Shown here: one piece after another, positions 36,653-45,627 of the stretch
Position numbering within the stretch: the first letter of the stretch is position 1
Layout of the letters: every line of letters starts with the position of its first letter
Source: Microtetraspora niveoalba
GTDB lineage: Bacteria > Actinomycetota > Actinomycetes > Streptosporangiales > Streptosporangiaceae
DNA: 64,000 bases
NCBI RefSeq assembly: GCF_001570405.1
Contig: NZ_BBYM01000050.1
Location: 18,206 to 82,205, forward strand
Direction of reading: 5' to 3'
Made by a program: the position numbers and the translations under genes
Notes under the pieces: model-generated
What the model saw: the letters and a program-made list of their open reading frames with translations, nothing else
Databases searched by the model: none
What the model was told of the DNA's origin: nothing

Positions 36653-37954
36653 ATGCGGAGGATAAATCGCTCGTACGGCTGCGCCCCGCCGGGTTCGGCG
36701 ATGTGGGCGGCGACATCGCGCGCGCCGTTCTCCGGTCGACCGCGTCCGGGCCGGTTCCTGGCGCCGCTGATCGTCGTGGCCTGGCTGTGTGCCCTCTTCC
36801 TCGCCGCCGCGAACCCCGCGTCCGCGTCCACCGGGGAGCCCGGGGAGGCACCGCCCGCCGCGCGCCCTGCCGCCGTGCGCCCTGCCGCCGTGCGCCCTGC
36901 CGCCGTGCGACCCGCGCTCGCCCCCGCCGTACCGGTGAACGCCCCCGCCGTACCGGTGAACGCCGCCGGCGCGAGGTCGGCGGCGAGGGACGACGGGCGG
37001 CTGCTGTTCACCTTCCGCGACTCGCGCATCGACGAGTCCAGCGGGCTCGCGGTCTCGCCCACCCATGAGGGCATCGTCTACACCCACAACGACAGCGGCG
37101 ACAGCGCCCGGTTCTTCGCGGTCGACATGGACGGGCGGACCCGGGCCACGTTCCGGCTCGCCGGGGTGACCGCGCGGGACTGGGAGGCGATGGCCGCGTC
37201 CGTGGACCCGGCGACCGGCAAGGGCGTCCTGTGGTTCGCCGACATCGGCGACAACTTCGACGGCGCCTGGCCGGACGTCTCGGTCTACCGGGTCGACGAG
37301 CCGGCGACCATGAAGTCCGCGACGCTTCCGGCCACCCGCTACCGCTTCCGCTACGAGGGCGGGGCCAGGAACGCCGAGGGCATGATGGTTCATCCCAAGA
37401 CGGGCCGGCTGTACATCGTGAGCAAGGAGTTCTCCGGCTCCGTTTACGCGGCGCCCAAGGAACTGCGCACCGACCGGGTGAACCTGCTCAAGCGGGTCGG
37501 ACCCGCGCCGATCATGGCGACGGACGCCGCGTACGCGCCGGACGGGTCGAGCTTCGTCATCCGCACGTATTTCTCCGCCTCGCTCTATCGCGCGCCGGGC
37601 GACCTGATCGCCCACCTCACGATGCCGGCGCTCAAGCAGGCCGAGTCCATCGCGTACACCCGGGACGGCAAGGCGTTGCTGGCCGGATCGGAGGGGCTGA
37701 ACAGCCCGGTCTACCTCGTGCCGCTTCCGGCCCGGGCGGTCTCGCCCTCCGCGTCCGCGGCGGCGGCCGAGACCGCGGACGCTCCACCCGGTGCGGCGCA
37801 GGCCAGGGACGGGGGATCGGTCACCGCGTCGGGCGGAGGGCCGGAGAAGGGCGAGGACGGAGGCATCCCGTTCTCGATGGTGGCGCTCTGGCTGGGGACG
37901 GCCGTCGGGGCGATCGGGATCATCACGGTCATCGCGTACCGCACCGCCCGCTGA
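36653..37954 (+). CDS. Exported, membrane-anchored beta-propeller-like protein
   Basis: About 433 residues. There is an N-terminal signal segment (FLAPLIVVAWLCALFLAAANPASA), then an Ala/Pro/Val repeat linker. A propeller-like domain of about 260 residues follows (SRIDESSGLAVSPTHEGIVYTHND, DWEAMAASVDPATGKGVLWFADIGDN, GGARNAEGMMVHPKTGRLYIVS). It ends with a polar linker, a C-terminal helix (MVALWLGTAVGAIGIITVIAY) and a short basic tail. This resembles actinobacterial proteins annotated as WD40/NHL-like or esterase-like phytase. The function is unknown. The start at 36653 has GGGGAGA seven bases upstream. Confidence 0.82.
   Translation: MRRINRSYGCAPPGSAMWAATSRAPFSGRPRPGRFLAPLIVVAWLCALFLAAANPASASTGEPGEAPPAARPAAVRPAAVRPAAVRPALAPAVPVNAPAVPVNAAGARSAARDDGRLLFTFRDSRIDESSGLAVSPTHEGIVYTHNDSGDSARFFAVDMDGRTRATFRLAGVTARDWEAMAASVDPATGKGVLWFADIGDNFDGAWPDVSVYRVDEPATMKSATLPATRYRFRYEGGARNAEGMMVHPKTGRLYIVSKEFSGSVYAAPKELRTDRVNLLKRVGPAPIMATDAAYAPDGSSFVIRTYFSASLYRAPGDLIAHLTMPALKQAESIAYTRDGKALLAGSEGLNSPVYLVPLPARAVSPSASAAAAETADAPPGAAQARDGGSVTASGGGPEKGEDGGIPFSMVALWLGTAVGAIGIITVIAYRTAR
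36862..36961 (+). repeat. In-frame tandem repeats in the propeller protein linker
   Basis: Three perfect 15-bp units (GCGCCCTGCCGCCGT, from 36862) encode PAAVR-type pentapeptides. Two perfect 21-bp units (36920-36940, 36941-36961) encode the VNAPAVP heptad. Both periods are multiples of three, so they vary the linker length without breaking the frame. Confidence 0.85.
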
Positions 37955-37980
37955 TCATCCGGCCGGCGCCCGCCGGCGGG

Positions 37981-38355
37981 TCACATCTTGGCGACGAACG
38001 GTTCGCCGCGCAGCGCGTGCTCGACCAGATCGACCGAGCGGGCCAGCCGTACCAGCCGGGCGCCCTCGCGCCGGTAGGCGTCGAGCACGGCCTCGACGGC
38101 GTGCGGCGGCAGGTGGCCCTTCAGGTCGACGGCGGCTCCGCGATAGCCCGTCCTGGCCGCCTCGATCTCCGCCCGGACGTGCTGGCGGGCCATCCGGGCG
38201 AGCGCGAGCGGGTGCCGCCTGAGCACGCCGTACGCGCGGTAGTCGGGTGGGACGGCGTCGAGCAGCCACGCCGCCGCCGACACCTCCCACTCGGGGGTGT
38301 CCGGCGGGCGCACCTCCGACGGCCATCCGGTTGGCAGGTACACGCCGACCAGCAT
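37981..38355 (-). CDS. Conserved hypothetical protein, actinobacterial
   Basis: A 124-residue, mostly helical protein. Conserved-looking stretches are MLVGVYLPTGWPSEVRPP, EWEVSAAAWLLDAVPPDYRAY, VLRRHPLALARMARQHV and EGARLVRLARSVDLVEHALRG. I recall close homologues across Streptomyces without assigned function. It has no signal or membrane segment. ATG start. It is divergent from the L-2-hydroxyglutarate oxidase gene over 95 bases. Confidence 0.8.
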   Translation of the reverse strand: MLVGVYLPTGWPSEVRPPDTPEWEVSAAAWLLDAVPPDYRAYGVLRRHPLALARMARQHVRAEIEAARTGYRGAAVDLKGHLPPHAVEAVLDAYRREGARLVRLARSVDLVEHALRGEPFVAKM

Positions 38356-38450
38356 ACCGAACAGGAGTTCGATCTAGAGGGCTGTCCCTCGGGGTGTCGT
38401 CTGCGCTAACTTGCGATGATGCGCGTTCTGGGGGCGAAAGCCGGGCAATC

Positions 38451-39632
38451 ATGAAAATCGGCGTCATCGGCGCCGGCATCCTCGGGCTGGCGGTCGCGCG
38501 TGAGCTCGCCGCCTCCGGCGCCGAGGTGACCGTGCTCGACAAGGAGAGCCGCGTCGCGGCGCACCAGACCGGGCACAACAGCGGCGTCGTCCACGCGGGC
38601 ATCTACTACGCCCCCGGATCGCTCAAGGCGCGGCTGTGCCGCGACGGCGTCGCCATGCTGCGCGAGTACTGCGCCGAGCATCGCCTGCCGTACGACGAGG
38701 TGGGGAAGCTGGTCGTCGCCTCGACCCGGGCCGAGCTGCCGGGGCTGCGCCGGATCGCCGAGCGGGCGCGCGAGAACGGCGTGCCGGGCATCGCCGAGCT
38801 GGACGCGCTCGGGCTGCGCGAGGTGGAGCCGTTCGCGGTGGGCGCGGGGGCGGTGCACTCGCCCACGACCGCGATCACCGACTTCCCGGCCGTCGCCCGC
38901 CGCCTCGCCGAGGACCTGGCCGCCATGGGCGGCGCCGTACGGCTGGCGCACCCGGTGCGCGCGCTGCGCGAGACCGCGAGCGGCGTCCAGGTGCTCGCGG
39001 GAGGCTCCCGGTTCGCGTTCGACGCCGTGGTGTCGTGCGCGGGGCTGGGCACGGACCGGGTCGCCGCGCTCGCCGGGGCCCCGGGCGACGTGCGGATCGT
39101 GCCGTTCCGGGGCGAGTACCGGCGGCTGGCGGGCGCGGCGCGTGACCGGGTGCGCGGGTTGATCTATCCGGTGCCCGACCCTCGTTATCCGTTCCTCGGC
39201 GTCCACCTGACCCGGCGGATCGACGGCGAGGTCCTGGTCGGGCCCAACGCGGTCATGGCCCTCGCGTTCGAGGGCTACCGGTGGCGGGACGTGTCGCCCG
39301 ACGACCTGCGGGAGATCCTCGCGTGGCCCGGCACGTGGCGGATGGCCGGGCGGAACTGGCGCACCGGCCTGCGCGAGGTGTACGGCTCGGTGGCCGCCGA
39401 CGCCTTCCTGGAGGCGGCGAGACGGTACGTCCCCTCGCTGGGGCCGGCGGATCTGGAGCCCGCGGAGGGGGGTGTGCGGGCGCAGGCGGTCGACCGGGAG
39501 GGGCGGCTGCTCGACGACTTCGCGATCGACGTCCACGGGCGGATCGTGCTGGTCAGGAACGCGCCGTCGCCGGCGGCCACGGCGAGCCTCGCCATCGCCC
39601 GACATGTCGTCTTAACAGTTCCTTTAAGGTGA
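38451..39632 (+). CDS. lhgO: L-2-hydroxyglutarate oxidase
   Basis: A 393-residue FAD enzyme of the DAO family that oxidises L-2-hydroxyglutarate to 2-oxoglutarate (metabolite repair or glutarate catabolism). The FAD dinucleotide motif GVIGAGILGLAVARELA starts at residue 4. QTGHNSGVVHAGIYYAPGSL is the LhgO signature, and the C-terminal part contains GGVRAQAVDREGRLLDDFAI. The ATG at 38451 places the Rossmann motif at the N-terminus; a longer in-frame reading upstream is not conserved. No csiD-type glutarate hydroxylase is adjacent. The stop lies within the regulatory region of the next gene. Confidence 0.92.
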   Translation: MKIGVIGAGILGLAVARELAASGAEVTVLDKESRVAAHQTGHNSGVVHAGIYYAPGSLKARLCRDGVAMLREYCAEHRLPYDEVGKLVVASTRAELPGLRRIAERARENGVPGIAELDALGLREVEPFAVGAGAVHSPTTAITDFPAVARRLAEDLAAMGGAVRLAHPVRALRETASGVQVLAGGSRFAFDAVVSCAGLGTDRVAALAGAPGDVRIVPFRGEYRRLAGAARDRVRGLIYPVPDPRYPFLGVHLTRRIDGEVLVGPNAVMALAFEGYRWRDVSPDDLREILAWPGTWRMAGRNWRTGLREVYGSVAADAFLEAARRYVPSLGPADLEPAEGGVRAQAVDREGRLLDDFAIDVHGRIVLVRNAPSPAATASLAIARHVVLTVPLR

Positions 39633-39686
39633 TGCACCTAGAGTGCTTGATGCCCCGTACGTCATCTTCACGTTGCCTTAAGGAAA
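39619..39686 (+). promoter_or_regulatory. Paired TTCCTTTAAGG-type elements upstream of two-component operon 1
   Basis: TTCCTTTAAGG (39619-39629) and, inverted, CCTTAAGGAAA (39676-39686), about 55 bases apart and ending 16 bases before the response-regulator start. A further CTTAA occurs at 39611. In this GC-rich setting such AT-rich repeats stand out and may be sites for the response regulator or its promoter. Confidence 0.45.
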
Positions 39687-39701
39687 TTCGGTCAACATGT
39701 C

Positions 39702-40415
39702 ATGGTGAGCGAATTCCCAGAAGCCCGGTTGCTGATCGTCGAAGACGAGCCCAACATCCTGGAACTGCTGGCCGCCAGCCTGCGGTTCGCCGGATTCGAG
39801 GTCACCACCGCCTCCAACGGAGGCGAGGCGGTCGCGGCGGCCCAGCGCCACCGGCCCGACCTGATCGTCCTCGACGTGATGTTGCCCGACATGGATGGAT
39901 TCGACATCGTCCGCCGCCTGCGAGGCGGCGGGACGCACACGCCTGTCGTCTTCCTCACCGCCCGGGACGCCACCGAGGACAAGATCCGCGGCCTCACCCT
40001 CGGCGGCGACGACTACGTGACCAAGCCGTTCAGCCTCGAAGAGGTCATCGCCCGCATCCGGGCCGTGCTCCGCCGTACCGCGGGGGACCCGATGGCGGCG
40101 CCGCCCCGGCTCACTTTCGCGGACATCGAGCTGGACGAGGAGTCCCACGAGGTGTGGCGCGGCGGATCCGCGATCCCGCTGTCCCCGACCGAGTTCAAGC
40201 TGCTGCGCTACTTCATGGCGAACGCCGGCCGGGTGTTGTCCAAGGCCCAGATCCTCGACCACGTGTGGGACTACGACTTCCGAGGTGACGCCGGCATCGT
40301 CGAGTCGTATGTGTCGGTGCTCCGCCGCAAGGTCGACAACTCCCACCCGAGGCTCATCCACACCCTCAGGGGCGTCGGATACGTGATGCGAACGCCGCCG
40401 TCCGGCGCCGTGTGA
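39702..40415 (+). CDS. Two-component response regulator, OmpR family (system 1)
   Basis: A 237-residue regulator. The receiver domain (1-125) has the acidic pair in LLIVEDEPNI, the phospho-acceptor Asp in LIVLDVMLPDMDG, Thr in FLTARDA and Lys in DDYVTKPFSLEE. The winged helix occupies the C-terminus (LSPTEFKLLRYFMANAGRVLS, VESYVSVLRRKVD, IHTLRGVGYVMR). Its stop overlaps the kinase start by four bases (GTGA). It is very similar to the second regulator 9 kb away, so the pair likely arose by duplication. ATG or the adjacent GTG could start it. Confidence 0.96.
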   Translation: MVSEFPEARLLIVEDEPNILELLAASLRFAGFEVTTASNGGEAVAAAQRHRPDLIVLDVMLPDMDGFDIVRRLRGGGTHTPVVFLTARDATEDKIRGLTLGGDDYVTKPFSLEEVIARIRAVLRRTAGDPMAAPPRLTFADIELDEESHEVWRGGSAIPLSPTEFKLLRYFMANAGRVLSKAQILDHVWDYDFRGDAGIVESYVSVLRRKVDNSHPRLIHTLRGVGYVMRTPPSGAV

Positions 40416-42073
40416 CCGTGGCGGGGAGGTGGTCGGACCGCACGCCGCTGCGGATCAAGCTGATCGCCGCGATGCTGGCGCTGGTCGCCGTCGCCCTCGC
40501 CGTGATCGGCGTCGGCAGCGTCTCGGTGCTCAACGGCTACCTCGTGGACCGTGTGGACGCGCAGCTCGACATGGTCGTGCACGACGTCGGCCGGCAGATG
40601 AAGCACAAACCGCTGGAGCTCGTCCGGCTGCGCACCCCGCCCGACGGCTGGGTCGCCGTCTACGACCAGGACGGCGTTCTCATCGCCACCCAGGCCGGGA
40701 TGTCCGTCGAGAACATCCCGGGACCGCGCTCGCCCTCCCGCGACACGGAGGCGCCGCAGACCGTCCCCGCCGAGTCGGGAAGCGGCACGTGGCGCGTGCG
40801 CGTCGTCAAGGAACCGGACTCCGGCCACGCCCTCGTCGCCATCGACCTGGCCTCCGTCCGGCAGATCAGCACGCGGCTCGCGCTCATCGAGCTGCTCGGC
40901 AGCCTCCTCGTCATGGCCGTGCTCGCCGTGGTCGGCATAGTGACCGTACGGCGCAGCCTGCGCCCGCTGACCGAGATCGAGCGTACGGCCGAGGCCATCG
41001 CGGACGGCGATCTGAGCAGCCGTGTCCCCGACCGCCATCCGCGTACCGAGGTGGGGCGGCTGTCCCGCTCGCTCAACGGGATGTTGTCGCAGATCGAGGC
41101 GGCGTTCCAGGCGAAGGCGTCGTCGGAGGCCGCCGCGCGCGAGTCGGAGGAGCGGATGCGCAGGTTCGTCGCGGACGCCTCGCACGAGCTGCGCACCCCT
41201 CTCACGTCGATCCGGGGGTTCGCCGAGTTCCACCGGCGGGTGCCCGGCAACGACACCGCCCGTCTGATGCGGCGGATCGAGGACGAGGCCGCCCGGATGG
41301 GCCTGCTCGTGGACGACCTGCTGCTGCTCGCCCGCCTGGACCAGCAGCGCCCGCTCCAGGAGCACCCGGTGGACCTCCTCGCGATCGCCGCCGAGGTCGT
41401 GTACGACGCGCGGATCCTGGCGCCGGACCGGGACGTGTCCCTCCTGGTCGAGTCCGACATCGCCCTGATCGTCGAAGGAGACGAGGTGCGGCTGCGCCAG
41501 GTCGTCGGCAACCTGATGAGCAACGCGATGACGCACACGCCTCCCGGAACGCCGGTGACCGTACGGGTCGGGACGGCCGGCCGGCGGGCCGTCGTCGAGG
41601 TCGCGGACAAGGGCCCCGGCATGACGGCGGAGCAGGCGGAACGCGTCTTCGAGCGTTTCTACCGGGCGGACCTGTCCCGGGCGCGCAAGGACGACGCCGC
41701 GATGCGGTCGACGGGCGGAAGCGGCCTGGGGTTGTCCATCGTGACCGCGATCGTCCGCGCGCACGGCGGCATCGTGACCGTGGAGACGGCGCCCGGTGCG
41801 GGCGCGGCCTTCCGCGTCGTCCTCCCGCTGGTCCCCGAAGTCCTGGGCTCCGAAGTCCTGGGTTCCGAGGACGCGGAGGAGGAGGAGGGATCAGACGACG
41901 CGCCGCCCGGCGCGGCCTCGGAAGACGTCACCGTCTCGGGAGACGGCGCGGGCTCAGGAGTATGCGCGGGCCCGGAGGAAGGCGCGCCTCTGGAGGACGG
42001 CGCGGGCTCGCGGGACGGCTCGGGCCCGGGAGGAGCGGTCTCGCCCGCCACTCAGGCGACGCGCACCGAATAG
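40412..42073 (+). CDS. Sensor histidine kinase (system 1)
   Basis: A 553-residue membrane kinase. TM1 is at about 15-37, then an extracytoplasmic sensor domain of about 115 residues and TM2 at about 155-177. A HAMP domain follows (RRSLRPLTEIERTAEAIADGDL), then the H-box ADASHELRTPLTSIRGFAEF, N-box GNLMSNAMTHTPPG, G1 VADKGPGM, F-box FERFYRAD and G2 GGSGLGLSIV. The last 85 residues are an acidic Gly/Ser/Glu tail of no known role. It is coupled to its regulator by a four-base overlap and converges on the large adaptor gene. Confidence 0.96.
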   Translation: MTVAGRWSDRTPLRIKLIAAMLALVAVALAVIGVGSVSVLNGYLVDRVDAQLDMVVHDVGRQMKHKPLELVRLRTPPDGWVAVYDQDGVLIATQAGMSVENIPGPRSPSRDTEAPQTVPAESGSGTWRVRVVKEPDSGHALVAIDLASVRQISTRLALIELLGSLLVMAVLAVVGIVTVRRSLRPLTEIERTAEAIADGDLSSRVPDRHPRTEVGRLSRSLNGMLSQIEAAFQAKASSEAAARESEERMRRFVADASHELRTPLTSIRGFAEFHRRVPGNDTARLMRRIEDEAARMGLLVDDLLLLARLDQQRPLQEHPVDLLAIAAEVVYDARILAPDRDVSLLVESDIALIVEGDEVRLRQVVGNLMSNAMTHTPPGTPVTVRVGTAGRRAVVEVADKGPGMTAEQAERVFERFYRADLSRARKDDAAMRSTGGSGLGLSIVTAIVRAHGGIVTVETAPGAGAAFRVVLPLVPEVLGSEVLGSEDAEEEEGSDDAPPGAASEDVTVSGDGAGSGVCAGPEEGAPLEDGAGSRDGSGPGGAVSPATQATRTE

Positions 42074-42153
42074 TCGCCGAAACAAGTTGTCCGCGTCCGG
42101 CCTCTCTGTCGGCGACCCGCTCGAAGTGCTCAGGTACGTCCTGGACGGCCAGG

Positions 42154-44262
42154 TCAGTAGGGGGGAGCCGGCGTGGGGGACAGGCCGGGGAAGCTTCCGT
42201 CCGGGAAGGTCCCCGCGCCCCCGGCGCCGTCCGGCACGATCACCGAGTCGCCCTCGTCGAGCCCCTCGACGATCTGGACGTACTGGTCGCCTTCGACACC
42301 GATCCGCACCTGGCGGCGCACGTCCTCGCCCCCGGCCCGCACCGTCACCGTCGCCGTGCCGTCCTGCCCGATCTCCACGGCCCGGGTGGGGACGTAGACG
42401 GCGTTCTCGGCCGCGCCCGTCGTCACCCGCACGTACGCGGTCTGACCGACGAGCAGGTCACGCGGCGCGCTGGAGAGGGCGACGCGCACGCCGTACCGGA
42501 CGAGCTGGTCGGTCTTCGTCGCGGTGACGTCGATGTGGGTGATGGTCCCGGCGAACTCCTGGCCGGGGTGGGTGTCCATGGTCACCGTGGCCCGCCGGCC
42601 GACCTTGAGCTTGCCGATGTCGGACTCGGTGAAGAGCGCGTTCACCTGGAGCTCGTCCAGGTTGCCGAGGGTGATGAAGGCCGCGCCCGCGTTCGCCGTG
42701 TCGCCCGTCCTGCCGCCGACGCTCATGACCGTGCCCTTGGACGGGGCCGTGATGACCACTCCGTCGAGCGCGTCCTTGGCGTTCGCCAGCTCGCGCTTGG
42801 CGGTGGCGACGTCGGCCTCGGCCTGTTCCACCGACGTGGCGGCCCCGCCCGCGCCTCCGGAGGAGCCGTTTCCGTCGCGGCCGCCGCCCGTGGCTCCGGA
42901 ACCGCCGCTGCCGGCACCGGCGCCTCCGGAGGAACCGGAGCCGGTGCCGGTGCCGCCGGATGAGCCGCCCCGGGTCGAGCCTCCGCCCCCTGAGCCGTTC
43001 GAGGTGGTGGCGCGGCCGGTGGCGGAGTCATCGGTGCCGGTGCCGCAGGCCGAGCCCGTCGCCGACGGCTTCGCTGACGGGTCCGCGGCATCGGTGGCCG
43101 TCGCGTCCGGCGAGCGGCCCGCGGAGACGCCGTCCAGGATGCCTCCCGACCCGCCCCCGGCCGGGTTCGCCCCGACGGTGAGCATCTTGACGATGGTCTC
43201 GATGATGCCCTGGGTGATCGTCACGGTCTCCCTGACGGTCACGCGTTCCGTGACGACGATCGTCTGGGTGACGGTGACCGTGGGGACGGGCTCGGGCCGG
43301 GGCGCCCGGGTCGGCTCGGGCTCGGGTGCCCGGGTGGGTTCCCCGGTGGGTTCCGGGGTGGTCTCGGAGCCGGAGGCCGTCGGCTCCGGTCCTGTCCGCC
43401 GGGAGGACCGCCGTGCTTCGGCGCGCTCGGAGGCGCCGGTCTCGGCCGACGCGTGGGAGGCGCCGGATCCGGCCTGCCGGGTGCCCGTTCCGGCGGATCC
43501 GGTGTCGGACGAGCCGGTGTGGGAGGCCCCCGTCCCGGACGATCCGGCTCCGCCGGCGGAACGCCGTACGGGCTCGGACGTGGTGGTGGTCGTGGTCGTG
43601 GCGATCGGGGAGGGCTTCGACGTGGTCGTAGAGACGGGCGTCGGGCGCGAGGTCGTCGTCGAGATCGGCACCGGCTCGGAGGAGGTCGTCAGCAGCGGGG
43701 CGGGGCTCACCACGATCGGGCCGACCGCCGAGGGCGACGGCGCGGCCGAGGAGGGCCTCGGCGAGGCGCCCTTCCCCGGCGGGCACGAGGCCGCGGCCGA
43801 GGACGTCGGGCGCACGGAGGGGGCGGCGGACCGCCGCGCCCCCGTCCGGTTCGACGTGGGAGCGGGGGAGGCGGTCGAGGAGCTCCCCGCCTTCTCGGCG
43901 TTGTCGAGCGCCTCGTACGCGGCCGACAGCGCGGCGCGGGCCGCGACGTAGTTCTCCCTGGCCTCCGTCGCGTCCACCCGCGCGAGGGGTTGTCCCGCCC
44001 GGACCTTCTGGCCGGGTTTCACGTACACCTTCCTGACGACGCCGGAGGCGCCGAAGGACAGGTCGCGGCTGTGCGCGTCCACCGTGTTGCCGCTCGCGGA
44101 GACGGCGGCGGTCACGTTGCCGCGCTTGGCGGCCACCAGCTCGATCCTCGTGGCGGGGGCGCTCTCGTCGCCGCCGCCGAGGAGGTAGACGCCGCCGGAG
44201 ACGAGTACGGCGCAGGCGAGAGCCAGACCTCCTGTGCGAAGGACCTTGGGCGGAACAATCAT
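42154..44262 (-). CDS. Membrane-fusion (HlyD/MacA-like) efflux adaptor with giant low-complexity insertion
   Basis: About 702 residues, against roughly 350-400 for the family. An N-terminal membrane anchor (LALACAVLVSGGVYLL) leads into the first lipoyl half (GASGVVRKVYVKPGQKVRAGQPLARVD) and the first hairpin helix (YVAARAALSAAYEALDNAEKAG). Then about 350 residues of Ser/Thr/Pro/Gly/Glu low complexity follow, with a Val/Thr-rich patch around 330-365. The second helix resumes (SVEQAEADVATAKRELANAKDAL), then the second lipoyl half and beta-barrel domains. So the insertion sits exactly at the hairpin tip. ATG start; no good ribosome site. It is divergent from the efflux operon. Confidence 0.88.
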   Translation of the reverse strand: MIVPPKVLRTGGLALACAVLVSGGVYLLGGGDESAPATRIELVAAKRGNVTAAVSASGNTVDAHSRDLSFGASGVVRKVYVKPGQKVRAGQPLARVDATEARENYVAARAALSAAYEALDNAEKAGSSSTASPAPTSNRTGARRSAAPSVRPTSSAAASCPPGKGASPRPSSAAPSPSAVGPIVVSPAPLLTTSSEPVPISTTTSRPTPVSTTTSKPSPIATTTTTTTSEPVRRSAGGAGSSGTGASHTGSSDTGSAGTGTRQAGSGASHASAETGASERAEARRSSRRTGPEPTASGSETTPEPTGEPTRAPEPEPTRAPRPEPVPTVTVTQTIVVTERVTVRETVTITQGIIETIVKMLTVGANPAGGGSGGILDGVSAGRSPDATATDAADPSAKPSATGSACGTGTDDSATGRATTSNGSGGGGSTRGGSSGGTGTGSGSSGGAGAGSGGSGATGGGRDGNGSSGGAGGAATSVEQAEADVATAKRELANAKDALDGVVITAPSKGTVMSVGGRTGDTANAGAAFITLGNLDELQVNALFTESDIGKLKVGRRATVTMDTHPGQEFAGTITHIDVTATKTDQLVRYGVRVALSSAPRDLLVGQTAYVRVTTGAAENAVYVPTRAVEIGQDGTATVTVRAGGEDVRRQVRIGVEGDQYVQIVEGLDEGDSVIVPDGAGGAGTFPDGSFPGLSPTPAPPY

Positions 44263-44296
44263 GCGCAAAATGGTGGTGGCACCAGGTCATACCAGG

Positions 44297-44312
44297 CTCA
44301 GGCGGGCCTGAG
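44297..44312 (+). promoter_or_regulatory. Perfect palindrome in the divergent efflux promoter region
   Basis: CTCAGGC-GG-GCCTGAG, 7-bp perfect arms, 35 bases upstream of the large adaptor gene and 158 bases upstream of the efflux operon. It is a candidate operator shared by both transcripts, or an mRNA hairpin. The rest of the 44263-44469 gap shows no gene. Confidence 0.4.
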
Positions 44313-44469
44313 AGTTGTCTGTGTACGGCGATCACGCCGTGCCGGACGGTCACGATGATTCGCGGGTTCCCCGGCTCGGATGCCGGCAACGGTGCGAATA
44401 CGGAGTTGTCAGCAAAGCTTCAGGCACGTCCGAAGTTGGCCCAAGCCCGGCCAGGCAGGGTGAAGGCCC

Positions 44470-45627
44470 GTGAAGCTGTCGACCAGGCGCAGGGCGCTCA
44501 TCGTGAACGGGACCCTCGGGGTGCTCGTGGCGGGTGGTGCGGTCGCCGCCTATCTCTCCATCGCGGGCACCGCCGCCGGTCCCGCGAGCGCGGCCGGCGC
44601 CTCGACGGTGACCGTGGGACGGGGCACGGTCCTCGACTCGGTCTCGGCCTCCGGCTCGCTGGAGAGCGCCCGGAGCGCCTCCCTCGACTTCCGTACCAGC
44701 GGGACCATCTCCTCCGTCGACGTGAAGGAGGGGCAGAAGGTCAAGAAGGGGCAGGTGCTGGCGAAGCTGGACGGCTCCTCGCTGCGGGACGATCTCGCCG
44801 CCGCCTCCGCGAGCCTCACCGTCGCCAAGGAGCAGAACGACAGCCAGGCGACCGCCTCCAGCTATTCCCAGTACGTGAAGGCGCTCAACTCGTACAAGAG
44901 CGCCAAGCGCGCGCTGGCCGAGACCGTGCTCAAGGCGCCGTTCAGCGCCACGGTCACCGCGATCAACGGCGTGATCGGCGACAGGGCCGGCGCGTCCTCG
45001 GGCGGCGGTGGGTCGGCCGCGTCGGGTTCGGGGGGATCGGGGGGCTCGTCCGGTCTGATCGAGCTGATCGACACCTCGCGCATGCAGATCGTCGGAAACT
45101 TCACCGAGTCGGATGTCACGAAGCTGAAGGTCGGGCAGGCGGTCACGGTCTCGTTCGACGCGCTGAGCGGGGTGACCGCCCAGGGCAGGGTCAGCATCAT
45201 CAACCCGGTCGCGTCCACGAGCAACAACGTCGTGCAGTACCCCGTGACCGTCACCCTCACCGAGATCCCCGAGGGCGTACGGCTGGGCCAGACGGCCACG
45301 GTCGAGGTCGTCGTCGGCAAGGCGGAGAACGTTCTCACCGTGCCGACCTCCGTGATCACCACGGCGGGAGGCCGTACCAGCGTCACCCTGGTGCGGGACG
45401 GGCAGCGGGTGACGCAGCCCGTGGAGGTCGGTGTCGAGGGCGACGGCACCACCGAGATCAGGTCCGGTGTCGAGGAGGGCGACCAGGTGGTCCGCCCCGC
45501 CGCCGCGTCGGGCGGGACGACCGGAACCTTCGGGTCCGGCGGCCGGACGCAGGGCGGCTTCCCGGGCATGGGCGGCGGCATGGGCGGCGGTATGACCGGG
45601 GGCATCCGGTCGGGCGGCGGCCGATGA
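44470..45627 (+). CDS. Efflux adaptor, HlyD/MacA-like
   Basis: A 385-residue membrane-fusion protein. The N-terminal anchor is ALIVNGTLGVLVAGGAVAAYLSIAG. The lipoyl halves are SGTISSVDVKEGQKVKKGQVLAKLD and ETVLKAPFSATVTAINGVIGD, separated by only a short hairpin. A Gly/Ser linker and a barrel domain (MQIVGNFTESDVTKLKVGQAV) follow, then a Gly/Met-rich tail. GTG start with GGTGAAGG upstream. Its ATGA overlap with the ATPase gene makes it the first gene of a coupled MacAB-like operon. It is paralogous to the divergent large adaptor. Confidence 0.93.
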   Translation: MKLSTRRRALIVNGTLGVLVAGGAVAAYLSIAGTAAGPASAAGASTVTVGRGTVLDSVSASGSLESARSASLDFRTSGTISSVDVKEGQKVKKGQVLAKLDGSSLRDDLAAASASLTVAKEQNDSQATASSYSQYVKALNSYKSAKRALAETVLKAPFSATVTAINGVIGDRAGASSGGGGSAASGSGGSGGSSGLIELIDTSRMQIVGNFTESDVTKLKVGQAVTVSFDALSGVTAQGRVSIINPVASTSNNVVQYPVTVTLTEIPEGVRLGQTATVEVVVGKAENVLTVPTSVITTAGGRTSVTLVRDGQRVTQPVEVGVEGDGTTEIRSGVEEGDQVVRPAAASGGTTGTFGSGGRTQGGFPGMGGGMGGGMTGGIRSGGGR

